Positions 1 through 8,102 of a DNA stretch of 41,057 nt are shown one piece after another. The notes under the pieces were generated by a model. That model was not told the origin of the DNA. It saw only the letters and a list, made by a program, of their open reading frames with translations, and did not search any database. Made by a program: the position numbers and the translations under genes. Every line of letters starts with the position of its first letter. The first letter of the stretch is position 1. The stretch is from CAYRZL01 sp964428795 (GTDB lineage: Bacteria; Bacillota; Clostridia; Lachnospirales; Lachnospiraceae). The stretch covers positions 1 to 41,057 of the forward strand of contig CAYRZL010000013.1 in the NCBI GenBank assembly GCA_964428795.1, written 5' to 3'.

Positions 1-67
1 CTTCAGTATAGAATTTACTTTTACATGTGGAATTTACTTTTTCACTCAACCTTTAACAATTTTTTTG

Positions 68-97
68 TTGCTTCCCCGATTCCTTTTATTGTAAAAT
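68..97 (+). promoter_or_regulatory. Probable promoter of tmcAL
   Basis: A -35-like TTGCTT (68-73) and a -10-like TAAAAT (92-97) are separated by 18 bp, with the start codon 24 bp further on. Read by eye only; the AT-rich setting makes chance matches easy. Confidence 0.4.
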
Positions 98-120
98 ATA
101 ACCAGAAACAGGAGGGCGCC

Positions 121-1410
121 ATGAAGGTTGCAGGTATCATTGCAGAATACAATCCATTCCACAAAGGACACGCTTACCATATCGAAGAGACAAAACGCAG
201 CACCGGATGCGATCATGTCATTGCTCTCATGAGCGGTGATTTTGTACAACGGGGGGCTCCTGCCATTATGGATAAATACAGCCGCACTAAAATGGCTTTG
301 GAAAGCGGTGTTGATCTCGTATTGGAACTGCCTGTATGCTATGCCACCGCAAGTGCTGAACTGTTTGCAGCAGGGGGCATAGCTATCCTTTCCGCATTGG
401 GATGCGTGGAGCATATCGGTTTCGGATACGAAGATTCCGGGCAAAGCACACATAACGTATTAAATGATCTGGAACAGATTGCCGATATTCTGGCAGAGGA
501 ACCTGCACTTTATGCGGATGCACTCTCTGCCTATTTAAAAAGCGGGCTTTCCTATCCGGCTGCAAGAGCAAAGGCAATGGCCGAATACACCGGACATCCG
601 GTTCCCGCTCTGGATACTCCAAACAACATTCTGGCGGTCGAGTATCTGAAAGCGATCCGCAGACAGAACAGTTCCTTAAAGCCGGCTGCCATCCCCCGTC
701 AGGGAGAGGGATATCACAGCCTTAAGACTGACGGAATCTATGCTTCCGCCACCGCCATCCGGGAATACCTCAAGAGCAGCGGCTTTTATACGGATGCTGC
801 CTTTGCCAAAAACAGCTTTTTAAAACATGACAATGAGCATCCCATACTGCGCATCTCCATGACAGATTATGGCTATCATATGCTGATGCATGAATATAAC
901 CCATATCATCTTCTGTCAGAGCAGGATTTTTCCGGGCTTTTACACTATCAGCTCTTACAACAAAGGAAATGCCTGAATCACTTTGCCGATGGAAATCCGG
1001 AATTGAACAACCGCATCGTCAATGAATTGGAGCACTATACGGACTGGTCTGATTTCTGTACCCGGATCAAATCCAAAAACCAGACCTACACTGCAATCAG
1101 TCGTTTCCTGCTGCATGTACTGCTGAACTATACGAAAGAACATGCTGCACTTGCAAGAGAACAGTTGGCACATCCTTCCTATGTGCGCATTCTTGGTATG
1201 CGAAAATCTGCGGGAGCTCTGCTGAAACAGATCTCATTGGCAGGGACTATCCCTGTGATCACCAGACTGGCAGAGGCACACCGGAATCTGTCTGACACCC
1301 GGCTTCTGGATCTGGATATCCATGCATCAGACATCTGCCGCTGTGCCCTCACTCAGATGGATGGCTGCGAAAGACAAGGAGAGTTTCGCCAAAGTTTGAT
1401 ATATAAATAA
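121..1410 (+). CDS. tmcAL: tRNA(Met) cytidine acetate ligase (TmcAL, DUF795 family)
   Basis: Family role: ATP-dependent acetylation, using acetate, of the wobble cytidine (C34) of elongator tRNA-Met to ac4C in the cytosol. The 429-residue product opens with a nucleotidyltransferase-like segment, GIIAEYNPFHKGH, whose HxGH motif is at residues 14-17, as expected for this family. The open frame runs further upstream to 25, but the ATG at 121 is chosen because an AGGAGGGC Shine-Dalgarno lies just before it and the conserved N-terminus begins there. The gene stands alone upstream of pyc, with 232 bp between them. Length is usual for the family and nothing looks broken. Confidence 0.92.
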   Translation: MKVAGIIAEYNPFHKGHAYHIEETKRSTGCDHVIALMSGDFVQRGAPAIMDKYSRTKMALESGVDLVLELPVCYATASAELFAAGGIAILSALGCVEHIGFGYEDSGQSTHNVLNDLEQIADILAEEPALYADALSAYLKSGLSYPAARAKAMAEYTGHPVPALDTPNNILAVEYLKAIRRQNSSLKPAAIPRQGEGYHSLKTDGIYASATAIREYLKSSGFYTDAAFAKNSFLKHDNEHPILRISMTDYGYHMLMHEYNPYHLLSEQDFSGLLHYQLLQQRKCLNHFADGNPELNNRIVNELEHYTDWSDFCTRIKSKNQTYTAISRFLLHVLLNYTKEHAALAREQLAHPSYVRILGMRKSAGALLKQISLAGTIPVITRLAEAHRNLSDTRLLDLDIHASDICRCALTQMDGCERQGEFRQSLIYK

Positions 1411-1512
1411 CGTTAAAATTTTATCATTTTTGCAAGTTGCATCTTTTTATCCTGCATTTTGATACTTTTATTTTGTATTTTTCACAGATTTTTGAATTTT
1501 CATTTTTTTGTC

Positions 1513-1541
1513 TTGCATTTTGTACAATTTCTTCTTATACT
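1513..1541 (+). promoter_or_regulatory. Probable promoter of pyc
   Basis: TTGCAT (1513-1518) and TATACT (1536-1541) are 17 bp apart, about 100 bp before the pyc start. The gap from 1411 to 1642 is very T-rich and has two near-copies of TGCATTTTG (around 1454 and 1515). I see no clear terminator for tmcAL in it. Confidence 0.5.
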
Positions 1542-1642
1542 TATCATTATGCGCTGATTATTTTCAGTTAATTATAAGTAAAGATGAACAAATGCTTTAT
1601 GAAACTCATTAACCTATCACATTTATTTAAGGAGGAATTTCT

Positions 1643-4600
1643 ATGAATCAGGTAACGATCAAACCGTTCAGGAAAGTTCTTGTGGCAAATCGAGGAGAGA
1701 TTGCCATCCGTGTATTCCGTGCATTAAACGAACTCGGAATCACAACTGTCAGCATTTATTCCAAGGAGGACAAATATGCGCTCTTCCGTTCCAAAGCTGA
1801 CGAGTCCTATGCATTAAATCCGGAGAAAGGACCTATTGATGCATATCTGGACATTGACACCATTATTAAAATTGCAATCGCAGCAAACGTAGATGCGATC
1901 CATCCGGGTTACGGTTTCCTGTCAGAGAATCCTGATTTCGTAGATGCCTGCGAGCGCAACGGTATCGTATTTATCGGACCGTCCAGCAGCATTATGAATG
2001 CCATGGGAGATAAAATTTCTTCCAAAAAAATGGCAATCGAAGCACAGGTTCCCATCATTCCGGGTGTCGACTATGCCATCAAGGATGTGGAAACTGCAAA
2101 AAAGATTGCTGCTGAGGTAGGCTTCCCGATCATGCTGAAAGCATCCAATGGCGGCGGCGGACGCGGTATGCGTATCGTAAACGCTATGGAAGATCTGGAG
2201 CAGGAATTTAACGAAGCAAGAAATGAGTCTAAAAAAGCATTTGGTGACGATAAAATCTTTATTGAAAAATACATCCGCGGGCCAAAGCACATTGAAGTAC
2301 AGGTGTTAGGTGACAATTATGGCAATGTAGTACATCTCTACGACCGTGACTGTTCCGTACAGAGACGTCATCAGAAGGTTGTTGAGTATGCACCTGCTTT
2401 CTCCATTCCGGAAAAGACAAGGAAAATCATTTTCGATGCTGCTATCCGCCTGTCCAAATCCGTCGGATACCGCAATGCAGGTACTTTGGAATTTCTGGTT
2501 GACGCTGACGGAAACCCATATTTTATCGAGATGAATCCTCGTATCCAGGTAGAGCATACTGTCAGCGAAATGGTTACCGGAATCGATCTGGTACAATGTC
2601 AGATTCTGGTAGCACAGGGATATCCGCTGAACTCTGATGAGATCAATATCAAATCCCAGCAGGACATCAGTTGTACCGGTTACTCCATTCAGACCCGTGT
2701 TACAACCGAAGATCCTACCAACAACTTCCTGCCGGATACCGGTGAGATCACCGTATATCGTTCCGGTTCCGGTAACGGACTTCGTCTGGATGGCGGAAAC
2801 GCTTACACAGGCGCTGTCATCTCCCCTTACTATGACAGCCTGCTTGTAAAAGCGATCTCTCTTGACCGTACATTTATGGGAGCTGTGAGAAAATCTCTCC
2901 GTGCAATGCGTGAGATGCGTATCCGCGGTGTAAAGACAAACATTCCGTTCCTGATCAACGTATTAAATCATCCGACCTTCCAGAGCGGTTCCTGTTACAC
3001 CACGTTTATTGAGGAGACACCGGAGCTGTTCGAGCTGGAGCAGAGCCAGGATCGTGCCACCAAGATCATTGAATTTATCGGAAATAAGATCGTAAATGAA
3101 AATGTGGGCGAAAAAGGATACTATGAAAACCGGGTACTGCCAAAATATGATTCCACCAAACTGATCTACGGTGCAAGAGATGAGTACAAAAAGCTGGGCG
3201 CAAAAGACTTCATGCAGAAAATCAAAAATGAGAAAAAACTGTATGTAACAGATACAACTATGCGTGACGCACAGCAGTCTCTGATGGCAACCCGTATGAG
3301 AAGCAAGGACCTGTGCGGCGCTGCTTATGCCACAAACGCTTTTATGCAGAATGCATTTTCTGTAGAAGCATGGGGCGGAGCTACTTACGATACCGCTTAC
3401 CGTTTCCTGAAGGAATCTCCATGGAAACGTCTGGAGCTGCTCAGAGAGCGTATGCCAAACACCCTGATCCAGATGCTGCTGCGCGCTTCCAATGCGGTAG
3501 GCTACAGCAATTATCCGGACAATGTAGTAAAAGAATTTATCCGTATTTCCGCTGAGCACGGTATCGATGTATTCCGTATTTTCGACTCCTTAAACTGGGT
3601 GGAAAACATGAAGATGCCGATTGAGGAAGCATTGAAAACCGGAGCTATCGTAGAGGGAACCGTCTGCTATACCGGTGATGTAACCAATCCAAAAGAGACA
3701 AAATACACGATGGACTACTATGTAAACAAGGCTCTGGAGCTGGAGAGCTTAGGCTGTCACTCTATTGCCATCAAGGACATGGCAGGTCTGTTAAAACCGA
3801 TGGCAGCAAGAGAGCTGATAACAACTCTGAAGCAGGAATTGAACGTACCGCTCCACTTACATACACACGACTCCACCGGAAACGGTGTCAGCACCGTGCT
3901 GATGGCTGCGGAAGCAGGCGTAGATATCGTGGATCTGGCAATCGAGTCCATGAGTTCTCTCACCAGCCAGCCTTCCATGAATGCTGTGGTAGAAGCACTC
4001 CGGGGAACAGAGCGTGATACCGGACTGGACTTCGAGGAGCTGGATGAGCTGAGCCGCTACTACGGACGTGTGCGTAAGGTTTATGCTAAATTCGAGAGTG
4101 ATATGAAATCTCCGAATGCAGAGATTTACAAATATGAGATTCCGGGCGGTCAGTACTCCAACCTGCAGGCTCAGGTAACAAGCATGGGTTCCGCAGACGA
4201 GTTCGAGGCGATCAAAGCACTGTACAAGGATGCGAATGATCTGCTTGGAAATATCGTAAAGGTTACACCTACCTCCAAAGCAGTGGGTGATCTTGCCATC
4301 TTCATGTACAAGAATGGGCTGACTATGGAGAACATTCTGGAAAAAGGCGCAGGTCTCTCCTATCCGGATTCTGTGGTATCCTACTTCCAGGGTATGATGG
4401 GACAGCCGGACGGCGGCTTCCCTGCAGAATTGCAGAAGATCGTACTGAAAGACATTGAACCATTGACCGTAAGACCGGGTGAGACAATGCCGGATGTGGA
4501 TCTGGAAGCCATCAAGAAAATGCTGACCGAGAAATATCATCTGGAGCACCGCAGCGCTGCCGATATGGAACAGAAAGCTATCAGCTATGCTCTGTATCCA

Positions 4601-5107
4601 AAAGTATATGAGGATTACTGCGAGCACTTCGAGATGTATAACGATGTAACCAGACTGGAAAGCCATGTATACTTCTTCGGACTGAGAAAGGGTGAGGAAA
4701 CCACCCTGAAGATCGGCGAGGGCAAAGAGCTGATCATCAAGTTCCTGGAAGAGAGCGAGCCATTTGAGGATGGAACCCGCATCCTGACCTTCTCCGTCAA
4801 TGGATATACACGTACCGTCCGCATCATGGATAAGACACTTGAGATCAAGTCCGATAACAAGCTGAAAGCTGACAAGAACAATCCAGGTCACCTTGGATCC
4901 TCTATCCCGGGTACCGTAGGAAAGGTTCTTGTAAAAGAGGGCGACGAAGTAACCGTAAATATGCCTTTGATGACTGTAGAGGCAATGAAGATGGAGACAA
5001 CCGTCGTATCCAAGGTTGCCGGAAAGGTCGACAAGATTTATGTGGCTGCCGGCGACAGCGTACATCAGGACGATCTGCTGATCTCCTTTACCGACATTCA
5101 AGAGTAA
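1643..5107 (+). CDS. pyc: Pyruvate carboxylase, full-length single-chain
   Basis: Biotin-dependent carboxylation of pyruvate to oxaloacetate (anaplerosis). The 1154 residues hold all parts in one chain. The biotin carboxylase/ATP-grasp part occupies about 1-460, with a glycine-rich loop NGGGGRGM near 170. The carboxyltransferase barrel starts with DTTMRDAQQS near 536; it carries AIKDMAG near 708, which contains the family's carboxylated lysine, and the metal-site LHLHTHD near 736. A PYC/OADA conserved region follows, then a C-terminal biotinyl domain with EAMKMET, in which lysine 1116 is the biotin attachment site. An AAGGAGGAAT ribosome site precedes the ATG. It is transcribed alone, with a strong hairpin after the stop. 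Confidence 0.98.
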   Translation: MNQVTIKPFRKVLVANRGEIAIRVFRALNELGITTVSIYSKEDKYALFRSKADESYALNPEKGPIDAYLDIDTIIKIAIAANVDAIHPGYGFLSENPDFVDACERNGIVFIGPSSSIMNAMGDKISSKKMAIEAQVPIIPGVDYAIKDVETAKKIAAEVGFPIMLKASNGGGGRGMRIVNAMEDLEQEFNEARNESKKAFGDDKIFIEKYIRGPKHIEVQVLGDNYGNVVHLYDRDCSVQRRHQKVVEYAPAFSIPEKTRKIIFDAAIRLSKSVGYRNAGTLEFLVDADGNPYFIEMNPRIQVEHTVSEMVTGIDLVQCQILVAQGYPLNSDEINIKSQQDISCTGYSIQTRVTTEDPTNNFLPDTGEITVYRSGSGNGLRLDGGNAYTGAVISPYYDSLLVKAISLDRTFMGAVRKSLRAMREMRIRGVKTNIPFLINVLNHPTFQSGSCYTTFIEETPELFELEQSQDRATKIIEFIGNKIVNENVGEKGYYENRVLPKYDSTKLIYGARDEYKKLGAKDFMQKIKNEKKLYVTDTTMRDAQQSLMATRMRSKDLCGAAYATNAFMQNAFSVEAWGGATYDTAYRFLKESPWKRLELLRERMPNTLIQMLLRASNAVGYSNYPDNVVKEFIRISAEHGIDVFRIFDSLNWVENMKMPIEEALKTGAIVEGTVCYTGDVTNPKETKYTMDYYVNKALELESLGCHSIAIKDMAGLLKPMAARELITTLKQELNVPLHLHTHDSTGNGVSTVLMAAEAGVDIVDLAIESMSSLTSQPSMNAVVEALRGTERDTGLDFEELDELSRYYGRVRKVYAKFESDMKSPNAEIYKYEIPGGQYSNLQAQVTSMGSADEFEAIKALYKDANDLLGNIVKVTPTSKAVGDLAIFMYKNGLTMENILEKGAGLSYPDSVVSYFQGMMGQPDGGFPAELQKIVLKDIEPLTVRPGETMPDVDLEAIKKMLTEKYHLEHRSAADMEQKAISYALYPKVYEDYCEHFEMYNDVTRLESHVYFFGLRKGEETTLKIGEGKELIIKFLEESEPFEDGTRILTFSVNGYTRTVRIMDKTLEIKSDNKLKADKNNPGHLGSSIPGTVGKVLVKEGDEVTVNMPLMTVEAMKMETTVVSKVAGKVDKIYVAAGDSVHQDDLLISFTDIQE

Positions 5108-5118
5108 TTCAATTGTGA

Positions 5119-5160
5119 AAAGAAACCTCCTCTGTTCAAAAGCAGAGGAGGTTTTCTTAT
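5119..5160. terminator. Bidirectional terminator between pyc and purH2
   Basis: A perfect 12-bp stem (5123-5134 with 5143-5154) and an 8-base loop has T-rich sequence on the right and A-rich sequence on the left. It can therefore end both pyc (+) and the AICAR transformylase gene (-), which stops at 5206. Confidence 0.88.
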
Positions 5161-5205
5161 TATCTTTTCATATTTTCTATTCGTTTTTGAATGGATCCTT
5201 GCTTC

Positions 5206-6384
5206 TTAATGATGGAACAAACGAATACCGGTAAAGCACATTGCCATACCATATTTGTTGCAGGTGGAAATCACATGATCATCACGAATGGAACCTCCCG
5301 GCTGAGCCACATATTTTACACCGCTCTTGTGTGCACGCTCAATGTTGTCACCAAACGGGAAAAATGCATCCGAGCCAAGGGCCACATCGGTCATCTGATC
5401 CAGCCATGCCCGCTTCTCCTCCGCAGTAAATACCGGCGGTTTTACCTTGAAGATATGTTCCCAGGCACCGTCCGCCAGTACATCCATGTAATCCTCACCC
5501 ATATACAGATCGATGGCATTGTCCCTGTCCGCACGTCCAATCTTGTCCACAAACTGTAATCCCATAACCTGCGGAGATTGACGAAGGAACCAGTTATCTG
5601 CCTTGCTTCCGGCAAGTCTGGTACAATGAATACGGGACTGCTGTCCTGCTCCGATTCCGATAGCCTGTCCGCCCTTTGCGTAGCATACAGAATTGGACTG
5701 TGTATATTTCAGGGTGATCATTGCAATAGCAAGATCAATCTTTGCCTGCTCCGGAATTTCTTTGTTATCCGTCACAATATTACCAAAGAAATTCTCATCG
5801 ATCTTCAGCTCATTTCTGCCCTGCTCAAAGACAATGCCGAACACTTCCTTATGCTCGATGGGATCCGGTACATAATCCGGATCGATCTGGATCACATTGT
5901 AATTTCCTTTTTTCTTTGCTTTCAGAATTTCCAGTGCCTCCGGCTCATATCCGGGAGCGATCACGCCATCGGAAACCTCTCTCTTGATGATCATGGCAGT
6001 TGCAACGTCACACACATCAGAAAGAGAGATAAAATCTCCGAAAGAGGACATACGGTCTGCACCACGGGCTCTCGCATAGGCATTTGCCAGAGGTGTAAAC
6101 TCCACATCCATATCGTCTACCCAGTAGATTTTTTTCTCGGTATCAGTCATTGGAAGTCCCACTGCTGCTCCTGCCGGTGATACATGCTTGAAAGAGGTCG
6201 CTGCCGGAAGCCCGGTAGCTGCTTTCAGCTCTTTTACCAACTGCCAGCCATTGAAGGCATCCAGAAAGTTTATATAACCCGGTTTACCGTTTAACACCTG
6301 AATCGGCAACTCACCCTCGTTCATATATATTTTTGATGGTTTCTGATTCGGATTACATCCATATTTCAATTCTAATTCTTTCAT
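5206..6384 (-). CDS. AICAR transformylase, stand-alone (PurH C-terminal-type)
   Basis: Transfers a formyl group from 10-formyl-THF to AICAR to give FAICAR, the penultimate step of IMP synthesis. The 392-residue protein corresponds to the transformylase half of bifunctional PurH; the N-terminal MGS-like cyclohydrolase domain is missing. The SFKHVSPAGAAVG segment contains the catalytic Lys-His pair of the family (K66, H67). The ATG at 6384 is preferred over the upstream in-frame codon at 6426 because an AAGGAGTG site lies just before it and the family N-terminus (KELELKYGCNPNQ) follows. It lies 72 bp downstream of the PurO-type cyclohydrolase gene, probably in one operon. Stand-alone forms of this enzyme occur in Clostridia. 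Confidence 0.9.
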   Translation of the reverse strand: MKELELKYGCNPNQKPSKIYMNEGELPIQVLNGKPGYINFLDAFNGWQLVKELKAATGLPAATSFKHVSPAGAAVGLPMTDTEKKIYWVDDMDVEFTPLANAYARARGADRMSSFGDFISLSDVCDVATAMIIKREVSDGVIAPGYEPEALEILKAKKKGNYNVIQIDPDYVPDPIEHKEVFGIVFEQGRNELKIDENFFGNIVTDNKEIPEQAKIDLAIAMITLKYTQSNSVCYAKGGQAIGIGAGQQSRIHCTRLAGSKADNWFLRQSPQVMGLQFVDKIGRADRDNAIDLYMGEDYMDVLADGAWEHIFKVKPPVFTAEEKRAWLDQMTDVALGSDAFFPFGDNIERAHKSGVKYVAQPGGSIRDDHVISTCNKYGMAMCFTGIRLFHH

Positions 6385-6456
6385 AAAACACTCCTTTTTA
6401 TTTCTAACGAATAATTTCCAACTCACGCTCTACACGCTGCATTTAGCTCTGCAATA

Positions 6457-7170
6457 TTACTTATTCTTATTCACGATACGTGTCTCATAGGTACCTGTCT
6501 TGATATCAATATAACGCACAAACAAAGATACCTTATTCTCTTCATTCAGGCTATTCCAGATCATATCGGTAAACGCATCGATATCATCTCCAATCTCCAC
6601 CAGCTTTGGCTCTCCAACAAAGCTTGGAAGCGGATTACCGTCACATTTGTATGTATGAATGAAACGTCCCTCTCCCGGAATCGGGTACTCATATGCATAA
6701 GTAAAACGATTGCAGCTCTCCGGATTACCGTTATTGCTTTTCAGAATGGACATGGCATAGCTGTATTTTCCGTTTTCCACATGCATAATACCGGAAATAC
6801 GCGGTGTGTAATTTGGAGCGTCCGGCTCAAACTCTCTGGTGCGGAGCGCCTGCTCGAAGGTCTGCTGTTTGTCCATCAATTCATAGATGGTATCGGTCTG
6901 ATCCCCATTTGTCACGATGGTCTTGTTGCCGAGTACACGCACTGGAGCATAAATAATCAGGCTTGGGTCCTCCAGCTTGGAAGGATCAAATGCCTGGGTG
7001 CGGATACCCTGTCCGTCCTCCACAAATACACGATTGCGGCTGTTTGCGCTGCGCCCCATGATAAAGTATGCGGTCACTGCATGTCTGCCATCCTTGCTCT
7101 TTCCTATCACAATACCTCTGCCTGGGTAAGAATTGCTCTGCAATTCTGTTTTCAATGAAACCATTTCCAT
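6457..7170 (-). CDS. purO: IMP cyclohydrolase, PurO-like (IMP_cyclohyd family)
   Basis: Closes the ring of FAICAR to give IMP, the last step of purine synthesis. The 237-residue protein resembles the PurO-type cyclohydrolase family first known from archaea, which is unrelated to the PurH N-terminal domain. Supporting sequence includes YPGRGIVIGKSKDGRHAV near residue 15 and MGRSANSRNRVF near 38. AGGAGG ends 8 bases before the ATG at 7170; a second ATG two codons later is possible. The following gene lacks exactly this activity, so the pair together replaces bifunctional PurH. Recognition is from family resemblance without a profile search. Confidence 0.88.
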   Translation of the reverse strand: MEMVSLKTELQSNSYPGRGIVIGKSKDGRHAVTAYFIMGRSANSRNRVFVEDGQGIRTQAFDPSKLEDPSLIIYAPVRVLGNKTIVTNGDQTDTIYELMDKQQTFEQALRTREFEPDAPNYTPRISGIMHVENGKYSYAMSILKSNNGNPESCNRFTYAYEYPIPGEGRFIHTYKCDGNPLPSFVGEPKLVEIGDDIDAFTDMIWNSLNEENKVSLFVRYIDIKTGTYETRIVNKNK

Positions 7171-7224
7171 AAACTTTTCCTCCTGTCAGGTAGCTTTTTA
7201 CAATATCAGTCTTGTTTCTCAACT

Positions 7225-7262
7225 ACTCTATAGAGTTTAACATGGACATTTTCTTTTTTCAA
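7225..7262 (-). promoter_or_regulatory. Promoter of purO-purH2 with a palindrome at the -10
   Basis: On the minus strand, TTGAAA (7262-7257) and TAAACT (7239-7234) are 17 bp apart. A perfect 12-bp palindrome, ACTCTATAGAGT (7225-7236), overlaps the end of the -10 and the expected start site, so it could be an operator. I see no purine-riboswitch core in the roughly 60-nt leader. Confidence 0.5.
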
Positions 7263-7329
7263 CACTCTTCCATAAATTCCGGTTTGGCACTTTGACGGAA
7301 GGCTGTGGCTCCAGATGTTTTGGGGATTG

Positions 7330-7560
7330 TGAGGCATCGCATGTCCATAAGTCCTGCAAGAGGATGATTTTCTTTCGCACTTCTTTGCACTGGATTTTTC
7401 TCAGAAGGGGACAGACAATCTTTTATTTGCGCCTGTGCTGCAAAAATGGGTTGCTGCTCGGCGCATTTGATTCTCTGTCCCCTTCTGGCAAAATCAGCGT
7501 GCAATTCAGAGCAAAAGAAAATCATCCTCTTTCAGTCCTTTCTTGACATTGCGATGCATT
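7330..7560. repeat. Long imperfect palindrome 1 (about 230 bp)
   Basis: The two halves are reverse complements of each other around about 7444.5. A 16-bp perfect block (7360-7375 with 7514-7529) and a 13-bp perfect block (7402-7414 with 7475-7487) share the same centre. Weaker pairing extends outward to CATCGC/GCGATG near 7335/7556 and inward to TTGCGC/GCGCA. Because of the symmetry, both strands show short open frames with similar words (RRGQ, AKENHPL); I treat these as by-products, not genes. RNA from either strand would fold into one long, interrupted hairpin. Confidence 0.9.
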
Positions 7561-7696
7561 TACGTTACCAAGCACGCGAAAGAAATCTCCGGTGGAAGTT
7601 TCTTTTTGCTTTCAAAACAAACTGACACCACAGCAAAATCGCAGATCAACAAACCTCCTTCCGATTCAGGCGGCTTCGCCGCCATTAGGCGCTAAA

Positions 7697-8018
7697 GGTT
7701 TGCTGGGGAAGTATTTACGCCGCCAACGGAGAAAACGTAGATGTTTCTGAAAGATGACACAAGGTACAGGTGGGGACGCTGATTTTGGATCTCTTTGAAA
7801 TTTTCGTGGTGCTCTTAAAGCAGCGAAAAAGAATGTCAGAAGCCGAGGAGCGTCTTTTCGCACCGCAGGCTTCTATAAAACATTCTTTGGAGCTGGTTTT
7901 TAGCAGCACCAGAAAATTGAAACGAAATACAAAATCAGCGTCCCCACCTGTTCCGGGGCATCTTTTGGAAACCGCACAAATTTCCCCGAGGCGGCGTTCC
8001 CCACCTCCGGTAAACCGG
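7697..8018. repeat. Long imperfect palindrome 2 (about 320 bp)
   Basis: A perfect 22-bp block (7766-7787 with 7930-7951) is centred at 7858.5. Outer blocks ACGCCGCC/GGCGGCGT (7717-7724 with 7990-7997) and GGTTT...GGGGAA / TTCCCC...AAACC (from 7698, and to 8017) fall on nearly the same centre. Arms are about 160 bp with bulges. It shares a GCTGATTTTG-type word with palindrome 1, 140 bp away, so the two may be related. Just before it is a small GGCGGC-TTC-GCCGCC hairpin (7669-7683). No protein-coding gene is credible between 7171 and 8102. Confidence 0.9.
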
Positions 8019-8044
8019 AAGTTTATTTCTACTTTACATACAAC

Positions 8045-8092
8045 AAAAAAGCGGCATTTTCCCTTTTTTATAAGAGTAAATGCCGCTTTTTT
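8045..8092. terminator. Terminator at the 3' side of the MFS gene
   Basis: A perfect 15-bp stem, AAAAAAGCGGCATTT (8045-8059) with its complement (8078-8092), has an 18-base loop and ends in a T-run when read on either strand. It lies 10 bp beyond the stop of the MFS gene and also closes off the palindrome region. Confidence 0.85.
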
Positions 8093-8102
8093 CAAGCGGT
8101 TT

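Noticed and set aside
3857..5101. A 414-codon frame antisense to pyc
   Set aside because: A shadow of the codon pattern of pyruvate carboxylase; no motif or ribosome site.
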